Assembly: GCA_030533445.1 (NCBI GenBank)
Contig: CM060072.1
Coordinates: 27,838,766-27,902,765, forward strand
Length of the DNA stretch: 64,000 bases
From: Cyprinodon diabolis
Taxonomy: Eukaryota > Chordata > Actinopteri > Cyprinodontiformes > Cyprinodontidae
Direction: 5' to 3'
A program made the position numbers and the translations under genes. Numbering within the stretch: position 1 is the first letter of the stretch; each line of letters begins with the position of its first letter. The notes beneath the pieces were generated by a model that saw only the letters and a program-made list of their open reading frames with translations, ran no database searches and was not told the DNA's origin. Positions 10,701 to 23,700 of the stretch are shown in pieces.

Positions 10701-11758
10701 AGGATTCCTATTGAACAATATATGATTTGTGATCATGACAGTTATCTTACCCCATAAAGGGTGAAATAAAAGAATAACAGAACCGACCACATGAAGACAG
10801 ATCAGTAAGACAAATGACTTCTACTCAGATATCTCTAAGATAAATTCAGCAGCATCACTCACAATGTTTTTCTTTTGACCTCCGTATCATCAATGTTCCC
10901 CCTTCACTCCAAGCATCCAAATCGCAAAGCTAACTGATCAAAAATAGATCAAATGACTTGAAATAACCACCAAATTTAACACTGATGGATATCATGTACA
11001 TATGGAACATGGTATGTATTTGTTTTTGCATACATATGAAAAAAAAAAAACAACAACCATCTGCTTCAGGACCTAAGGCCATTCTTGGCCTACTACCCTC
11101 TTTGCATCTCTCTTCCCTCCCGCTCATTTCTCTCTTCTAAGCTTAGCCTGCAGTGGTTTTAAAAGCACAAATAAACCCAGAAACACAAACCCATCCCAAA
11201 CATAAACATTAAAATACAAAATGTGCTGCAAGACATCCAGCTCAGCTTTTTCTGTAGCAGCTCCGTCAGACACACTTGCACCAAAACGAGGTTAATGAAG
11301 ATGAATGTGGGGTCACAGTCCTATTGACATCCTGTGTCTCTAATTGTGGCCCTGTTCTTCAAGGACACATGGTGGAAAGACAAGCAGGGAAAGGACAGAA
11401 ATAGAAACTGTGGGACTTTTGGAAGTGAGTGTGTCTCTCGTTTTCTTTAGTGTCAAGCTCAATTAAAGGTAGGACTTGACATTAGCTGGAGAAAACTGAA
11501 CGCCATGAGGAAAGCAGTGAGAAGATAGACAGACAGAGGGAAAGGTCAAGGAAAAACAGGAGGAGGAAGAGGAGAAGGATGAAGGCCACCGGATCAGTGG
11601 TCCAGAACGGTAAGCAGACAGAAGACACACGTTAGGAGTTCGCTCAAGCAGAGCGCTGCATCAAACCCCCTCCCACAAAATCAGAGCCATAAAGGATGAA
11701 GACATAAGCACAACCAAGGAGCCAGAGCATTAAACAATCGGCTTTTTAAATTTCCTAC

Positions 11759-11905
11759 CTGGAACAATGGAAACGGTGTCTCTTTCCCATGACACGACAC
11801 TGACGTACTCCTGCACGGCAGCAGGGATGAGGCACTTGAACACTGCTACGTTGCCCCGCATTGAGCGCTGGTCAGCCACCCGCACAGTGTAGGGTTCCCT
11901 GAAAA
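11759..11905 (-). CDS. dscaml1: dscaml1 exon 3 (start of second Ig domain)
   Basis: The acceptor is CTGTAG|TTTTCAGG and the donor is CCAG|GTAGGAAA; 147 nt, phase 1 at both ends. Joined to exon 2 it reads V122 then [17 protein letters not shown] and continues to [12 protein letters not shown]146 is the first cysteine of the second Ig domain; its partner would be in exon 4, outside the window. The sequence differs from mammalian DSCAML1 at only a few positions as I recall it. The frame is clean. Nothing else coding was recognised in this neighbourhood. Confidence 0.93.
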
Positions 11906-12269
11906 CTACAGATGGAGAAACATTATTTTACAAAAAAAACAAAAACAGTAAGTAAGTAAAAGTGCTACATTAAAAACATTGCATTTAAAAAGAGCAGGCA
12001 TGGATTTTATTAGCCTAAAAAGCTTGTTATAATGGATTTTTTTAGCTACTGTGTAATGTTCAGAGTTTTTATAATCAGTAATCATAACTTTTTGTTCCCC
12101 CACAGTACAACTATGAAAACACAGAAACATTTATGATGCTGAAAAGAGAAATGTTAAAATCAATAAGGCTTAAACTGCATCATCCTGCTATAACAACCAG
12201 AAGATGCAGTTGATATAAAACTGTTTTTCTGTGGGTGATTAATGGAATAAAAAATAACTTTTCTGTCTA

Positions 12270-12500
12270 ATGATTGCCAACAGAGATGTTTGATAAAACT
12301 CTGCTGGACTGTTTGTTTTAGCCAGATGAGACGTATTGTGAGCTTTAAAGCTACAAACACTTCAGGTGGGTTTGAAGGTGGAATCTTGAATCCCTCTGTC
12401 AGGTGTGGAGGAGGATCTGTGATGTTTTGGGCCGTTTGTCTCTAAAAGAATTTAGATGCTTGTTGGACTGCATGGCATCGTGAAGATTAAAGAAGATGGT
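12270..12500 (+). pseudogene. Tc1 transposase relic
   Basis: Ordered blocks match Tc1-like transposase DNA: CTGCTGGACTG..., CCAGATGAGAC (the W-S/P-D-E-T region), ACTTCAGGTGGGTTTG, GGAGGAGGATCTGTGATGTT (Gly-Gly-Ser-Val-Met box) and GCATGGCATCGTGAA. The frame is interrupted by indels, so it is a fossil. It lies in dscaml1 intron 2, opposite to the gene. Confidence 0.6.
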
Positions 12501-14552
12501 AATAATGGGTAGAAGGTGACACCTTTAAAAAAGTTTACTTAAATGCTTGAATAACATTTTTTTTCGAGTTTCTGGTTTTAAAGGCACAATCTACCTTTTT
12601 GACCAGGTTTGTTGATTAATGACTCAGTATCACAACTTTCTTTTAATCACATCAGCTCTTTTATCATATAAAGTTCAGGCTGCCATTAAACAACACAACC
12701 AAAGATCTATTTCACTGTTTTGCACAGAACTTCACAAGGAGACGATGCACAGAGGTTCAAAACCCACTGGGATTTTTCTGCTGCTTTGGTTTTATGCAGG
12801 TTTGGGAAATATTTTACACTCAGCTGAATGAGCAGGAGCTCATTAGCCAAATCACATGAAAGCCAGGATGTATCTGAAGGTTGCTAAGAGACTGGTTCGG
12901 AATCCCTTGCCTGGTAACAGACACGGAGATGGTATGCATATATTCCCGGCTGCAAAAGGGGAAACCGTGCACAGCAATTTACATCTCCTTTAAATAGATA
13001 ATTTAGACCTCTCAGATCGGTTTGGTTCTTGTCTTAATGAATATATTTAAACTTATCGGGAATCTTTGATTGAATTCTAGCTGTTAGCGCTGTGACGCAG
13101 TCCTGCACTCCTTGCCTATCACCTGTCATTGGCAGAGGAAGTGCAAAACCCTCCAGAAGAAAATAAAAATCAACATTATGTCCGACTGTGACCCGATCAC
13201 CATCACTGCCAGGCCCTGGCACAGGCCACTGGCGGCAGGATGTTTGCTTCATGCTAATCCCCCCCTCGGCTCCTGAGGCTCGGCTTTCTGGTCATGTGGG
13301 AATGAAGGCAGCAAACCGGCTGCAGTGTAGGTCAGGGTCCCGGCTCAAATCCCCCACTTGGCGCTTGTGTTAGTATTAGAACGAATATGAGTATTAGTTC
13401 AGGCCTGTGTTGGGAGGCAGAATATGGAAACAGATGTTGATGGCTGGAGGGAAGGGGGAGGAACCAAAGTGGCCTTGATGAACGACAGGAGCAGGGTACA
13501 GAGCGGGACAATGGACACGGTTTAAAGATAATCCAGCTGAGTGTCTGAACTTTCTGTTCATTGGGTTCTTTTCCTGGAGGACACGAAAACTCAAACTCTC
13601 CTTTTTTTATTCTAGATTAAATCAAGCTTATTAAAGCAGTTAAAAAAAAACTTAACGAGGAAACACTGATTGATCTGTTTATGAAGGAGCACAACAGAAG
13701 CATGTTAAGCTCGCAACGGGGCAACAATCGGAAGCTAAAACGAGGAAACGGGAAGGGAAAAAAAACACCAACAGCTTCAACGTCGAGTCCAAAATTAGAG
13801 CGCTGCAGTATGATTGATCTTTAGTCTAATGTACAATGGGAAAGATTTTTTCTCTGGTGTTTGTGAAATAAATCAATATGTTCTGTGCCGAACAGATTAA
13901 GGTATCTGATAGGCTGACAGCATTTAGAAAATGAAAGAGGAACATTTGTTTTAAAGTCGGGGGGCCACAACGGAACAGTTTTTCCTGAAAGAAAATGCGA
14001 TTTAAAAGAAAAAAAAAGTTTGAGTATTATTAAAAGAAATGTTATTTTGTGAAATAGAAGGGCCAGTCATCTACTTTAAACTTATCAATTTCTAAATTAG
14101 TTGCTCATTCTGGAGGACCCTTAATAAAACAATGGCAGCCTGTTAGAATAAATATATTTATTTCTGTGTTTTACACTTTGCTTTTGCTCTATTTTTTAGC
14201 AAACAACGATTCATGTCTATTTACCATAAAAAGACAAAATAACCAGAAGTAGAGACAATAAGTGAATAAGAAACAGCTCTAGACATGTGTCTATAGGAGA
14301 AGCTATGAAACAGACTGAGGCTGCTAAGAAAGAGAAGCAAGTTTAAGATCAAGTGTGAAAAAGTGCACAACTTTATTTAATGCCAATAGGGACAAAACAC
14401 TGATGACGTTTAAAAATCAATGTCCTTTCCAAATCCATTCTGAGTAAATGACAGGCTGGTATCGGCGGTACCGATCCGATACTGGTTACTGTGCAAAAAC
14501 ACCTGACGCTTCTTATCATTCTGTGACTCCAACTTAAATGACCTTTGAAATT

Positions 14553-14915
14553 AGGGCTGAAACAATTAACTGGATTAATTATGATTAATCATTTATTAAA
14601 ATAACTGTCTACTACTTTAGTAATTGATAAATCATTAACTGTATAGAGTATAGAGACTCTAAAACATGCCTTTAGCTGACAGACTGACCCACTTAGAGCA
14701 GTAATTATACCAACATTAAAAAATATATATATATAAACATTTGGCATTTAAGATAAAAAAAATGTTTTTGTCCGTCAAAATGCTCTATTCAGAACTCCTC
14801 AAGTTCTGGATAGAGTTTTAGCTTCACTTGGTATATATACTGTAAAAAATGCTCTTTAAGCAACCTTTTTCTATCCGATTAATAATTGAAAAAATACTAT
14901 CACTCTGTATAGCCT
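14553..14915 (+). repeat. MITE family R2 (AGGGCTG ends), copy 1
   Basis: It starts AGGGCTGAAACAATTAA and contains ATTAATCATTTATT-like subterminal sequence. It matches the reverse complement of 26605-26967 along its length, including TTTAGCTGACA and the GACCCA(C/T)TTAGA block. Such AGGGCTGCAAC elements are common non-autonomous, probably hAT-type, MITEs in fish. Target duplication not recognisable. Confidence 0.65.
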
Positions 14916-14920
14916 CTTTT

Positions 14921-15425
14921 CCAGTGAAAATAGTGAGTTAACGTGTGTTTTTCAAACATGGGCAGATCCACTAATGGTAATATCGGTATTTGACTCTCTT
15001 GCAACTTGCAATAAAAGCTGATCTAACCCCTCGCTGGCAGCTGAATGGCCTGGTGATATCATCACACTGGGTTGGTGTTGATGATGTCATTAGTGCGACA
15101 GAAATCAGGAAAGTAAACAATGGAGAGCAACATGCAAGGAAGCCAGGGCGTAGTCAGTGTGCTTTATTGTTTCTCTCTATTATCTGTCTGAATCCCTCTC
15201 ACCAGAGCTGCTCCATGTTTATCGAATGTAAACAGTTGTTTTTGCTTGTTAGATCAGCAGCGACTGGCACGGTGTGTTTATGTATGTACGTTGCTTTCAA
15301 AGGCATCACGTAATTTAGTGCGTCAACTTGGCTCTGGAATTCCCACAGCATGCCGATCAGAGTTGAGGTTCCTACTCCCACTAAAACCCCATTAATCCTG
15401 GGTTTAAACTGTTTTTTCCCCCAGT
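14921..15425 (+). repeat. dispersed repeat R1, copy 2
   Basis: Partner of the repeat at 9322-9850, in the same orientation in dscaml1 intron 2. Divergence between the copies is substantial (point changes plus indels), indicating old insertions. No terminal inverted repeats or target duplication were seen. Confidence 0.75.
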
Positions 15426-15958
15426 GCAAAATGGGTAACAATTATTTATAGACTCCTAGTCAATATAAACCTCTATAAAGAATAATTATTTCAGAAATCT
15501 AACTTAAATTTAGCCTTTCCCCTTGTGGAATATGACCAATATGGGGTCAGAGATCATCAACATGTGTAATAAATACTTACAGGCGCACGTGTATTTAAAA
15601 ACACAGAGTAAACTACTCTCAACCTGCATTTTAAATGCATGAGCTCCTTCTCTGCACTCCAGGCTGGCTGTTTATGCGCTGCTGGCGTCTTTTCCATATT
15701 GTGTTGTGAAAAAAATGCAATCTTTCAATGTTCAACAATATTCTGCCTGTTGTTTAAACAGTACAGTCCACCAAAATGGCTGAATACTGCTGGTTAGCAG
15801 GGTTTGTATTTACAGCAGCTGAAAAATGGAAGAAAATCTGATTTTCCACCCAGGCAGTCCCCTTGTTATTAAGACAACAGATACTGATACCACAGAGAGC
15901 TTCAGTTAAATACAACGTACAGCTTTAGAGCCTTCTATACATATGCTACATATTTTAT

Positions 15959-15964
<6 letters not shown>

Positions 15965-16027
<63 letters not shown>
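15965..16027. repeat. (AT)n microsatellite
   Basis: About 60 bases of nearly pure AT dinucleotide repeat in dscaml1 intron 2. Confidence 0.95.
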
Positions 16028-16031
<4 letters not shown>

Positions 16032-16916
16032 CAGTGCTTTTTTTTATTACTGAGTGATATATTAAAAAAACTAGAGTTCCAAACATATCGCAAATACCTG
16101 AATGTACAGCAAATAAAAACAGTACTACGAACACACAAAACTAAACAAACACAAAAAACAAATGCAAAGGAAAAAAGTTTGAAAAGAGAATTGCTGCCAT
16201 AACTGAAAAGTGCAAACATGCCGCAAACACATAAATGTTGCAAAGAAATACCACAAGGGAAAATTTCTGCCAGTAAAAGCAAATTAAGATAAAGTACAAA
16301 CTAACACTGCATTTTGATCGTGCTCCAGACTCCACTAGAGAACAGGACAGCATCCTGTGGATGTTTTTACCAAGGATCTGGTCCACAGACATTCATTTAT
16401 AGTCATTTCTAATGTCTGTTTGTCTTTGCTACTCTTTATTCACTCATTGCAGGATTTGATCTTTTCATGTATTTTGTCTAATTATTGTGTTTGTAAGCAG
16501 TAATCTGTTTGCAGTGCTTTTTCTATTTGCTAAACAATGTATTTGCAGCGCATTTGGGCCACCATGATAAAACCTTTGGTCTGCTCTGACTAGTTCCCAG
16601 TTGACAGGAAATTCTCCCAGCATCTCTATTGACCTGGACGAATTTAGGACATTTAAAGGAGTCAAGTTTATTTTTTGGACCTTATTCACCAGATGGAGAA
16701 GCTAAAGGGCTAATGTAAGAGTAAAGTGTGCAGCCTAATCACCAGCTGTGTCTGATAGGTGCGAGGCCTGATGTGGTGCCTGGTGCACATGTTCTCTCTG
16801 CAGACGGTGTTCTAGGTCAGCCTGTGTTCAGGCTATTTCAGGACAGGTGATTCCGTTTGGGCTGGGCTCACTTCTGCTCTATTTTCTGGTTAAACCACAG
16901 TGTTGCTTCTACTCAC

Positions 16917-17237
16917 CAGCTTTGATGCGGATGTTCGGGCTGCGTATCTTGCCCGCCTGGTTCTCGGCGGTGCAGAAGTAGTCGTTGTCGTGGATGTAAC
17001 TGTTGTAGGCCGAGGGCGAGAATGGGTACAGCTGGAGGGTGCCATTGGCGTGCACGTGGCGAATGTGGGGCACGTCGTAGATGTCGTCACCAGTGGCCAG
17101 GTACCAGCGCAGTATGGCGCTGGGGGTGCCCCCTGCAGGACAGGGCAGGGACACCCCCACTGAGCTGGAGTAGGTTACCCTCTGCAGGGAGGCGTTTACA
17201 AAGTAGAGCCTGGTAGAGCTAGCATCCTCACTGTGTA
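16917..17237 (-). CDS. dscaml1: dscaml1 exon 2 (first Ig domain)
   Basis: The acceptor is CTGCAG|TACAC and the donor is GCTG|GTGAGT; the exon is 321 nt, phase 1 at both ends. It encodes residues 15-121 of the joined protein and holds the whole first Ig domain: C47 and C103 are the expected disulphide pair and W59 is the core tryptophan. Sequons are at N29 (NAS) and N79 (NGT). The segment [20 protein letters not shown] is close to a signature of vertebrate DSCAML1. In DSCAM-family proteins the N-terminal Ig domains lie on the cell surface and mediate homophilic binding. The frame is intact with no stops, so the gene looks functional. It lies between two inverted MITE copies in the flanking introns (14.6 and 26.6 kb). 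Confidence 0.95.
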
Positions 17238-20199
17238 CTGCAGAGACAGACAAACATAATGACTTAGGAGGACAGGGGCACACCATGCAGGTGGGTTTAG
17301 GTTATTGACGAGTCCGACCAGCGCCATCTCTCAGCGCTGAGTCCGACTTGTGGTTTCTGGAGGTACAGTGTGAGCAGGTAGATCGCATCAAAGCGCCGAG
17401 CTGTACAGTGTAAGAACAAACATTGTGAGCTATGAACTTTTAAACTCTGTGGTTTCATTTTGAGCTCTAAGTTTGATTAATCGATTATAATTAATACTTA
17501 ATCGATTGGTATATCAAGAGAGATGCAGAACCAAAGAGCCATTTGCAGCTCTGCAGATATATATATTTTATCACAACATTAAGTGTGGGGCAGTTTTAGT
17601 CCTAGGCCCTAAAAGTCTTGCTCTCTATTTGGGTTATGTGGTCTTCATGACATCACTCATGTAAACTGAGAGAACACACCAGAAAAAACAAACAGAATGA
17701 ACTTCAGCTGTTTTCTATGTTTACTAAAGATTTAAAAAGCTTTCAAATGGTTCAAATATACTTTGAACTTTTTTTCCTAACTATATTTTAGCAGAAATCC
17801 TGCTGACCAGAGAGGTTTACTGTAGGCTTAATTTTTTTTTCTTCTTTTAGTATACAAACTAAAAATAACAATCTATGTCCTTTAAAAGTTTTTTTTGTAC
17901 CACTGATGTATGGAGTGAATTTTGCTACATTATTTTCTAAGGCAAAAAACATATTTTTCAATGAAAAATAGAAAATAAATACAGTCCAGTCAAATCGCTT
18001 TTAGGCCATTTATCATTTTAAATAATTTTTTTTCAAATTTTTGGTTTTCACATGAAATTTCACGAACTGCATTTATTTCAGGTCTTGTTTTAACGATGAC
18101 ATTTGCTTCAATTCAGGCCCAATCCAAACGCTCCCTCTTCCCCCTCAGAACTGTTGTTGCTAACGTCCGGCACACAAAAAAATAAATGTGTCTTTAATCC
18201 TCACTTCACAATTTAAAAAAGGGGGATGTGGGAAAATATAAAAAAAAGACATTAAATAATTTGGAAAAAAAACACAATCTGAAAAAAACAGAAAAAGCTA
18301 AACACAAAACTAGTTTTTAAGATGAGGTTTCTCAAAAATACATTTCTGAATTAAATTTTTCTCAGATTTATAAAAAAGTGTCTCCTTGCAACAATAATTG
18401 GAACAATTGGACTAATTTAATTTATCTCTGTCTTTGGAACAAAATCAACTCAATATGAATATATGAATGTGCAACTATTGAAAAACTAAGACAACATTTA
18501 GGGCTAAAGCTATAGATTGATTTAGTAATTCATTGATCTGATGAAATTAGTTTACAATTAAACAATTATAAAGAAACTGTATTTACCTAATTCTCAAACA
18601 TTTAAAAAAATATATATTTTATGGATTCCGGTTAAAATAACAAGCAAAGATTCTTAGTAAAAATACGAAGAAGTATTTCATTGTAGTTTCTAACTTTTAA
18701 AGATTATTTATTATAAATGAAAGCAGTCGGACAATGTTGTATTTCACAATTTCCTCCTTCAAACTGGGTTATAGGTTGTATTATCACATGTGATGGAGGT
18801 TCCCTCTGTTGCAATAAAAGAAAACAAGTTCAGAGGGTGGGACCGCTCTTCATACGTGTTGCAAAAAATAATCATAACAAATGTATGTCAAACGTCCAGC
18901 TGCAAACATCAGTCATGTGACTCAGAAAGCAAGGGATTTGGGCTAAAGCCTGCGACGGTTTAGGTGGAAGGGCGGAGTCTGCTACCTCCATACAGTTTGT
19001 GCGCATATTTCACAAAGACAAACATAGAGAGACGGGGAGGAGGGGAAAACTCGCTGATAGGTTATGTGATTGGAATTTCTATGCCAGACGCAGAGATTTA
19101 AGTCCATTTAATCTCCTTACATATTTACACAAACACCAACACACACACAAATATACACACATAGCCATGTTATTCATAGGACCTCAGATTAAACACACAC
19201 ACCTCCAGCAGAAAAGGAAAAAGGAGAGTTTATTGAGAATAGATGGGGGTGGGGGGGGCAAAGTTTGGGGGAGATTAAAATAGAAATTAGTGGGGGGGGA
19301 CACGTCTGATGGACAGCTGTGGTTTTTAACCACTGCTGACTCCCCAGAGGAATTTAGGACCGATTTGTTTTAAACATCCTAAAACATACTATAAGAGCTA
19401 AAGGTTTTGGTCTAATGTCTAAAATGAAAACTCTCCCCCTTTAATTTGCAACCGAATCAAATTATGAAATTTTTATCAAATACCGTAAATAATCCAAACA
19501 CTTTTCTCCATCCCTGATCGGCTGAATTTTCTTTCCTTTTTATCTACTCGACATTAATTACACGAACAAACATAAACATCCTTAAGTCGGTTATACCATA
19601 CATTTCTGTTCTAAACCATAAAGTTTTTAAGAAGTATTATTTATGAATAATTCAACATTTATTTGGTCTTGAATAAAAAAAAATAGGATTGTATCTTTTT
19701 TTTTATTGCTATAAAAGCTGTTATTTGGCTGTTAGGGGTTTTTGTTTTGTTTGGTTTATGCACCTTTTTTCAGTTATTTTCTTGTCTATTTCATCATTTA
19801 TTTCAATTATTTAGTTTGTTTTATCTTTACTTTAGTTGTTGGTTATTACTACATTTTTGTACGTCCTCTTTATAAATGTGAACAAAACTTTGTCCATGTT
19901 CTGATCAATTTGAAAATACAAAGTTAGGAACTAACTGTGAATAACAAATACTATACTATAACAAGTACTATTCAAACTGCCAGTGAATACATTTTTTAAT
20001 GCGATAACGCTGAAAACAACATGGCAGCGGTGGATGTAAACAAATGAGATATATCTATAGTTCAGCCACGGCTCTAGAGGGCGCCCCTCCCCTAACAGGT
20101 CCATTCTTCTTCGTCTTTTAACTAGAAAAAAAAGTTCAGCGGAGGATATCAGGTGTGTTCGATTTCAGCGGCTGAATGTGAAAATAAGGAAGCTGGAAG

Positions 20200-20780
20200 A
20201 GTTTGGCTATGGATTCAAACAGATCCAGACTTCTCACTCAGTGTGCACTCTGTCGCCTAGCAACCAGTCACTTGACACACCTTGCAGGCAAAGACTGGAT
20301 GCTGAACTTCTCACTACTGTTCTGGGTGCTAATAACATTTTTGAGGATCTTCGGCAGCAGTACCATCGTCTCAGATATCAGATTAATAGTCCCCAAACTG
20401 CAGATATATTGGAATCTGAGCTTAAATGTCAGCCAAACCCATTTACACATGGACAGATCAAACCTTTCAATAAACCAAACATTACCCGCCACATATCTGA
20501 CTCAGTCATCATTAAAACAACTATTTCCATTCATTTCACATGGAACTTTTCACATATTTGTTTTATATTAAACCGCACTTCCAATATTCACCACTGGTGC
20601 CATTCTCCTTTTTTCTTGGAGCACGGAGCAGCTGGCTTGCTTGGACTCGCAATGAATCATGGGATACCCAAGGCTACGGAGGACACAGCAGACCTGTCCT
20701 TCAAAACGGGCAAAAAGAAGACTGCGCTCCCAACAGGCCTCGGAGCCACGCTATGACGTGATCGGCCGACGAATCTGGTC
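20200..20780 (+). repeat. dispersed repeat R3, copy A
   Basis: Aligns with the sequence split by the second Tc1 element (46488-46682 and 47931-48316). Strong shared blocks: CTCTGTCGCCTAGCAA, CTGTTTTGGGTGCTAATAAC (T/C variant here), ATTGGAATCTGAGCTTAAAT, AATAAACCAAACATTACC and AATGAATCATGGGATACCCA. Copy A keeps an open frame of 192 codons (20178-20756), with a segment reading [20 protein letters not shown], but I cannot match it to a known protein. Family unknown. Confidence 0.75.
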
Positions 20781-23700
20781 TTTCCAGTTTTAAGAAATAT
20801 AACAAAAAAAATTCATAATTGAAGTGTAAAACTTAGAATTGAATAACTAATTTTTTTTTACGGCACTTTTTTATTTTTGGAACATTTGTGTGATTTGATG
20901 GTTAATCGAAATGCACCTTCTGTTTACCTGTTTAAACATTAGGCCCTCAGTCAGTCACTCAGTAATTAGTAGATTCTGTTCAGCACTGCTCTCTCCTCCT
21001 TTACTGGTCGTTTCCCTCTTTGTCTTTACTGGATCCTCTGTGTTGCTCCCCTTCGTTTCATCCTGCATTTGAGCTTTTTGTTCTTCTCTGTCTCCCTACC
21101 AGCCGCCATGATATTGACTCATCTGTAAGTTCCTTTTAGTAAATAAATATTTTGCACATTGGTCCACAAACCCCGAAACCACACCACGACAGTGACATGA
21201 GGAAAAGTTGGGCATCGAAAAGTAGAATAAAAGGACCTGTGCTTACATTTTAAAATCAAACAATATTTATATTTATTAGTTTTTCCCTGAGAAAAGATGC
21301 AATATTATAATAAATGACAAAAGAATGAAAAAAAGTGGGGGTTTTTCGAGTCGGCCCGTCAGGCTCTTTAAAGATCGGTAATCTGTGATCGGGCAGAAAC
21401 CTGCAAAATTTAAAATAACCCAAACAACCAAGATTATACTGTCTTTGTATTTTATTTGTTGAATTGTGAGTTCGGAGCAGAGATGGGGGATCTGGAGTCA
21501 ACTGGTCTATGTCATGTATTTTTTCTGCCAAGATCCTAAACCAGGTGAGTTTAATCTGCACAGGTTAAACCAGATTGGACTCTCCTGGTTCAATAGCTGG
21601 GCAAAACAAATACATGACATAGAAATGAATTGTTGTTTCCAGGTCCTCCATCTCCTGTTCAGACAGAAGAGAAAGAAAAATCTAAATTCTCATGAATAAC
21701 TATGAGGTAATAAATGTAATAAAGGAGGAACAGCTAGAAAAAGATGGATTTAAGATCTGTTTAAGGGATAGGTAATCGGTTCTTACATTAATCCAGATGA
21801 TATGTGGAAATTTGACCATGATTTATTTCAATCAGAACTTTTTTCTTGGCGATATCACAAAAAGTTAGTCTACTTAGTTTTTATGAAATGTGCTGTTGAT
21901 AAACCTTTAAAAGGCAAAGAGTCAGTAACATTGGGAGGCTGCAGCCCAAACAAGAGGAGAGAGGCTGTAATAATTTTGTCCAAAAGGAGAACAGAAGCAG
22001 AGAGCGTGGATGTTTGGAAGCTGCAGGAGGAGAAGGTGATTCAGCCTGACTCAATAAAGAAGAATAAAAGAAGCCGTGACAGAAATCTCAAACGTTTCCA
22101 AAGGTTTTAAAGGGAGATTTGAGGGCAGTTAGAGGTTTACTGCAGCAGACTTCAGTGGGCAGGGGGGGTCGGTCGACTGGGGGGAGGCTTGTATAAGAAA
22201 ACGGCTTTTTCTCTCTTTCTAACAAATGTGGATAGTGGGCAGAGCAGAAAGCAGGGATCTAAGGGAACAGGAGGTGATTAAGTCTAAGTTTCAGGGTGTT
22301 TGCTGTCAAGCTCTGGGTTAAAGTCTTCTTTTTTTTTTTTTAGACCAATCAGAGACTTTCCAGGGTTGCAATAGGAAAGACCTGATTTTAAGACCAGAAA
22401 GATGTTTGACATTAAAGAAACTTAACCAAAGAGGCAAACAGGGTTGATAGGACTAAAATTTTAACTAGAAATAGAAAACAAACCAGCCAGCTTATATTTG
22501 GGGCTAATAATATAGGGCAGTATATGCATGCGTTCTCTAGTTCATTAGCAGCCATGCTTTGAGCGTGCAGACACTGCCGACCAAACTGCGGATTTGGAGT
22601 CATCATTAATGCCGACCTGAAGTAGAAACTATGAGGTGTGGCCAGTAATTTGATTTATTTTTTAGAACATCTTCAATCAAGAGACAGGCCTTAGATTTTA
22701 GTAACTTGTTAAGATTTACTGTAAAACTTTTTTTTTTGGGTGCATTTGCCTGTCACAAACTGCCATGTTTTACTGTGTTGTTTTTAAATAACTTTTTAAA
22801 ATGACTTTAATTGGTTTCATTTGTTTAATTGATCTACAGAACAATAAAAAATATAAATGTTGAAATTTTCTAACCTAGTTATTTGAACTGGTTCCACTAA
22901 ACCAGGTTGTTTAACTGGAAAATTTGTTTATTACATTTAATCAAAGCAATAAAATAACTAAATAATCTGCGCAAAGTTGAAACAAACAGAGCTAATCTGG
23001 CCTAATTAAGCCCTAATAGCATCTGTTAAATGTAACTTTGCTAGATTAGGCTTTTTGAACCAAAGTCTACAATGAACTCTGTTTGCTTTTTTTAAATTAT
23101 GTTAAAAATGAATACTTAACTAGATTTAGACGAAGCTGTTGGCATAACTCTGTTAATTGAATTCAATATTTGTGTCTCAGGTTAAAATAGAAGCATGTGT
23201 ATAGCCCCCCATCCTCCATTCTCTATGAATAAGACCAAAAACCATCTGATCCTGACAGGGATCTTTTGAACGGGGGTGCTGTTAAAACCTTTTTGTTTTG
23301 TTTTTTGGACAAAGGCCAAGGTCAATACTTTATTTTCATCATCAGTTCTCAGGTGAATATATGTGCTATAAATTAAACTTCTTAATAACACTATAACAAC
23401 ATAGATTTAGTCGGGTGGCATGAACCTGAGTCACTGTGTTTAATAGAGTCGCACGTGACTATATTACTGTAGCTCCAAAATTCTTTTACGCAAAACACAA
23501 GGAAATAATTATATTATTATACTATTTAAACGTTATTGAACAGTTCCCCACAACCATTACATAAAGAACACCACATAACACTCTAAAGACTATGGTTACG
23601 TTAAACTGCATAGTGGCACCATGCTCTTACTTTGAGCTACAGGTAGGGCGCCCTGCCAGGTTACAGGTGTCCAAATGTTGAGGTGCGCTCCGGGGTCGTT

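Larger units (their letters stand above)
6501..11758. other. dscaml1 intron 3, visible part
   Basis: Outside the hAT element (7093-7943), the dispersed repeat at 9.3-9.85 kb and the possible Tc1 relic near 10.5 kb, I recognise nothing coding or structural. The short ORFs here have no recognisable motifs and look like chance. Confidence 0.6.
11906..16916. other. dscaml1 intron 2
   Basis: About 5.0 kb. It holds a Tc1 relic (12.3-12.5 kb), one MITE copy (14553-14915), repeat R1 copy 2 (14921-15425) and an (AT)n microsatellite (15965-16027). The remainder, including a GC-richer patch at 13.05-13.6 kb, shows nothing I can name. Confidence 0.65.

Noticed and set aside
16917..17237. exon 2 assigned to dscam instead of dscaml1
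   Set aside because: [20 protein letters not shown] and [10 protein letters not shown]...[13 protein letters not shown] fit DSCAML1 as I know it better than DSCAM; scn4b synteny agrees.
20178..20756. 192-codon frame as a host gene
   Set aside because: It coincides with repeat R3, which has a second, broken copy at 46.5-48.3 kb; I treat it as repeat sequence until a consensus is made.
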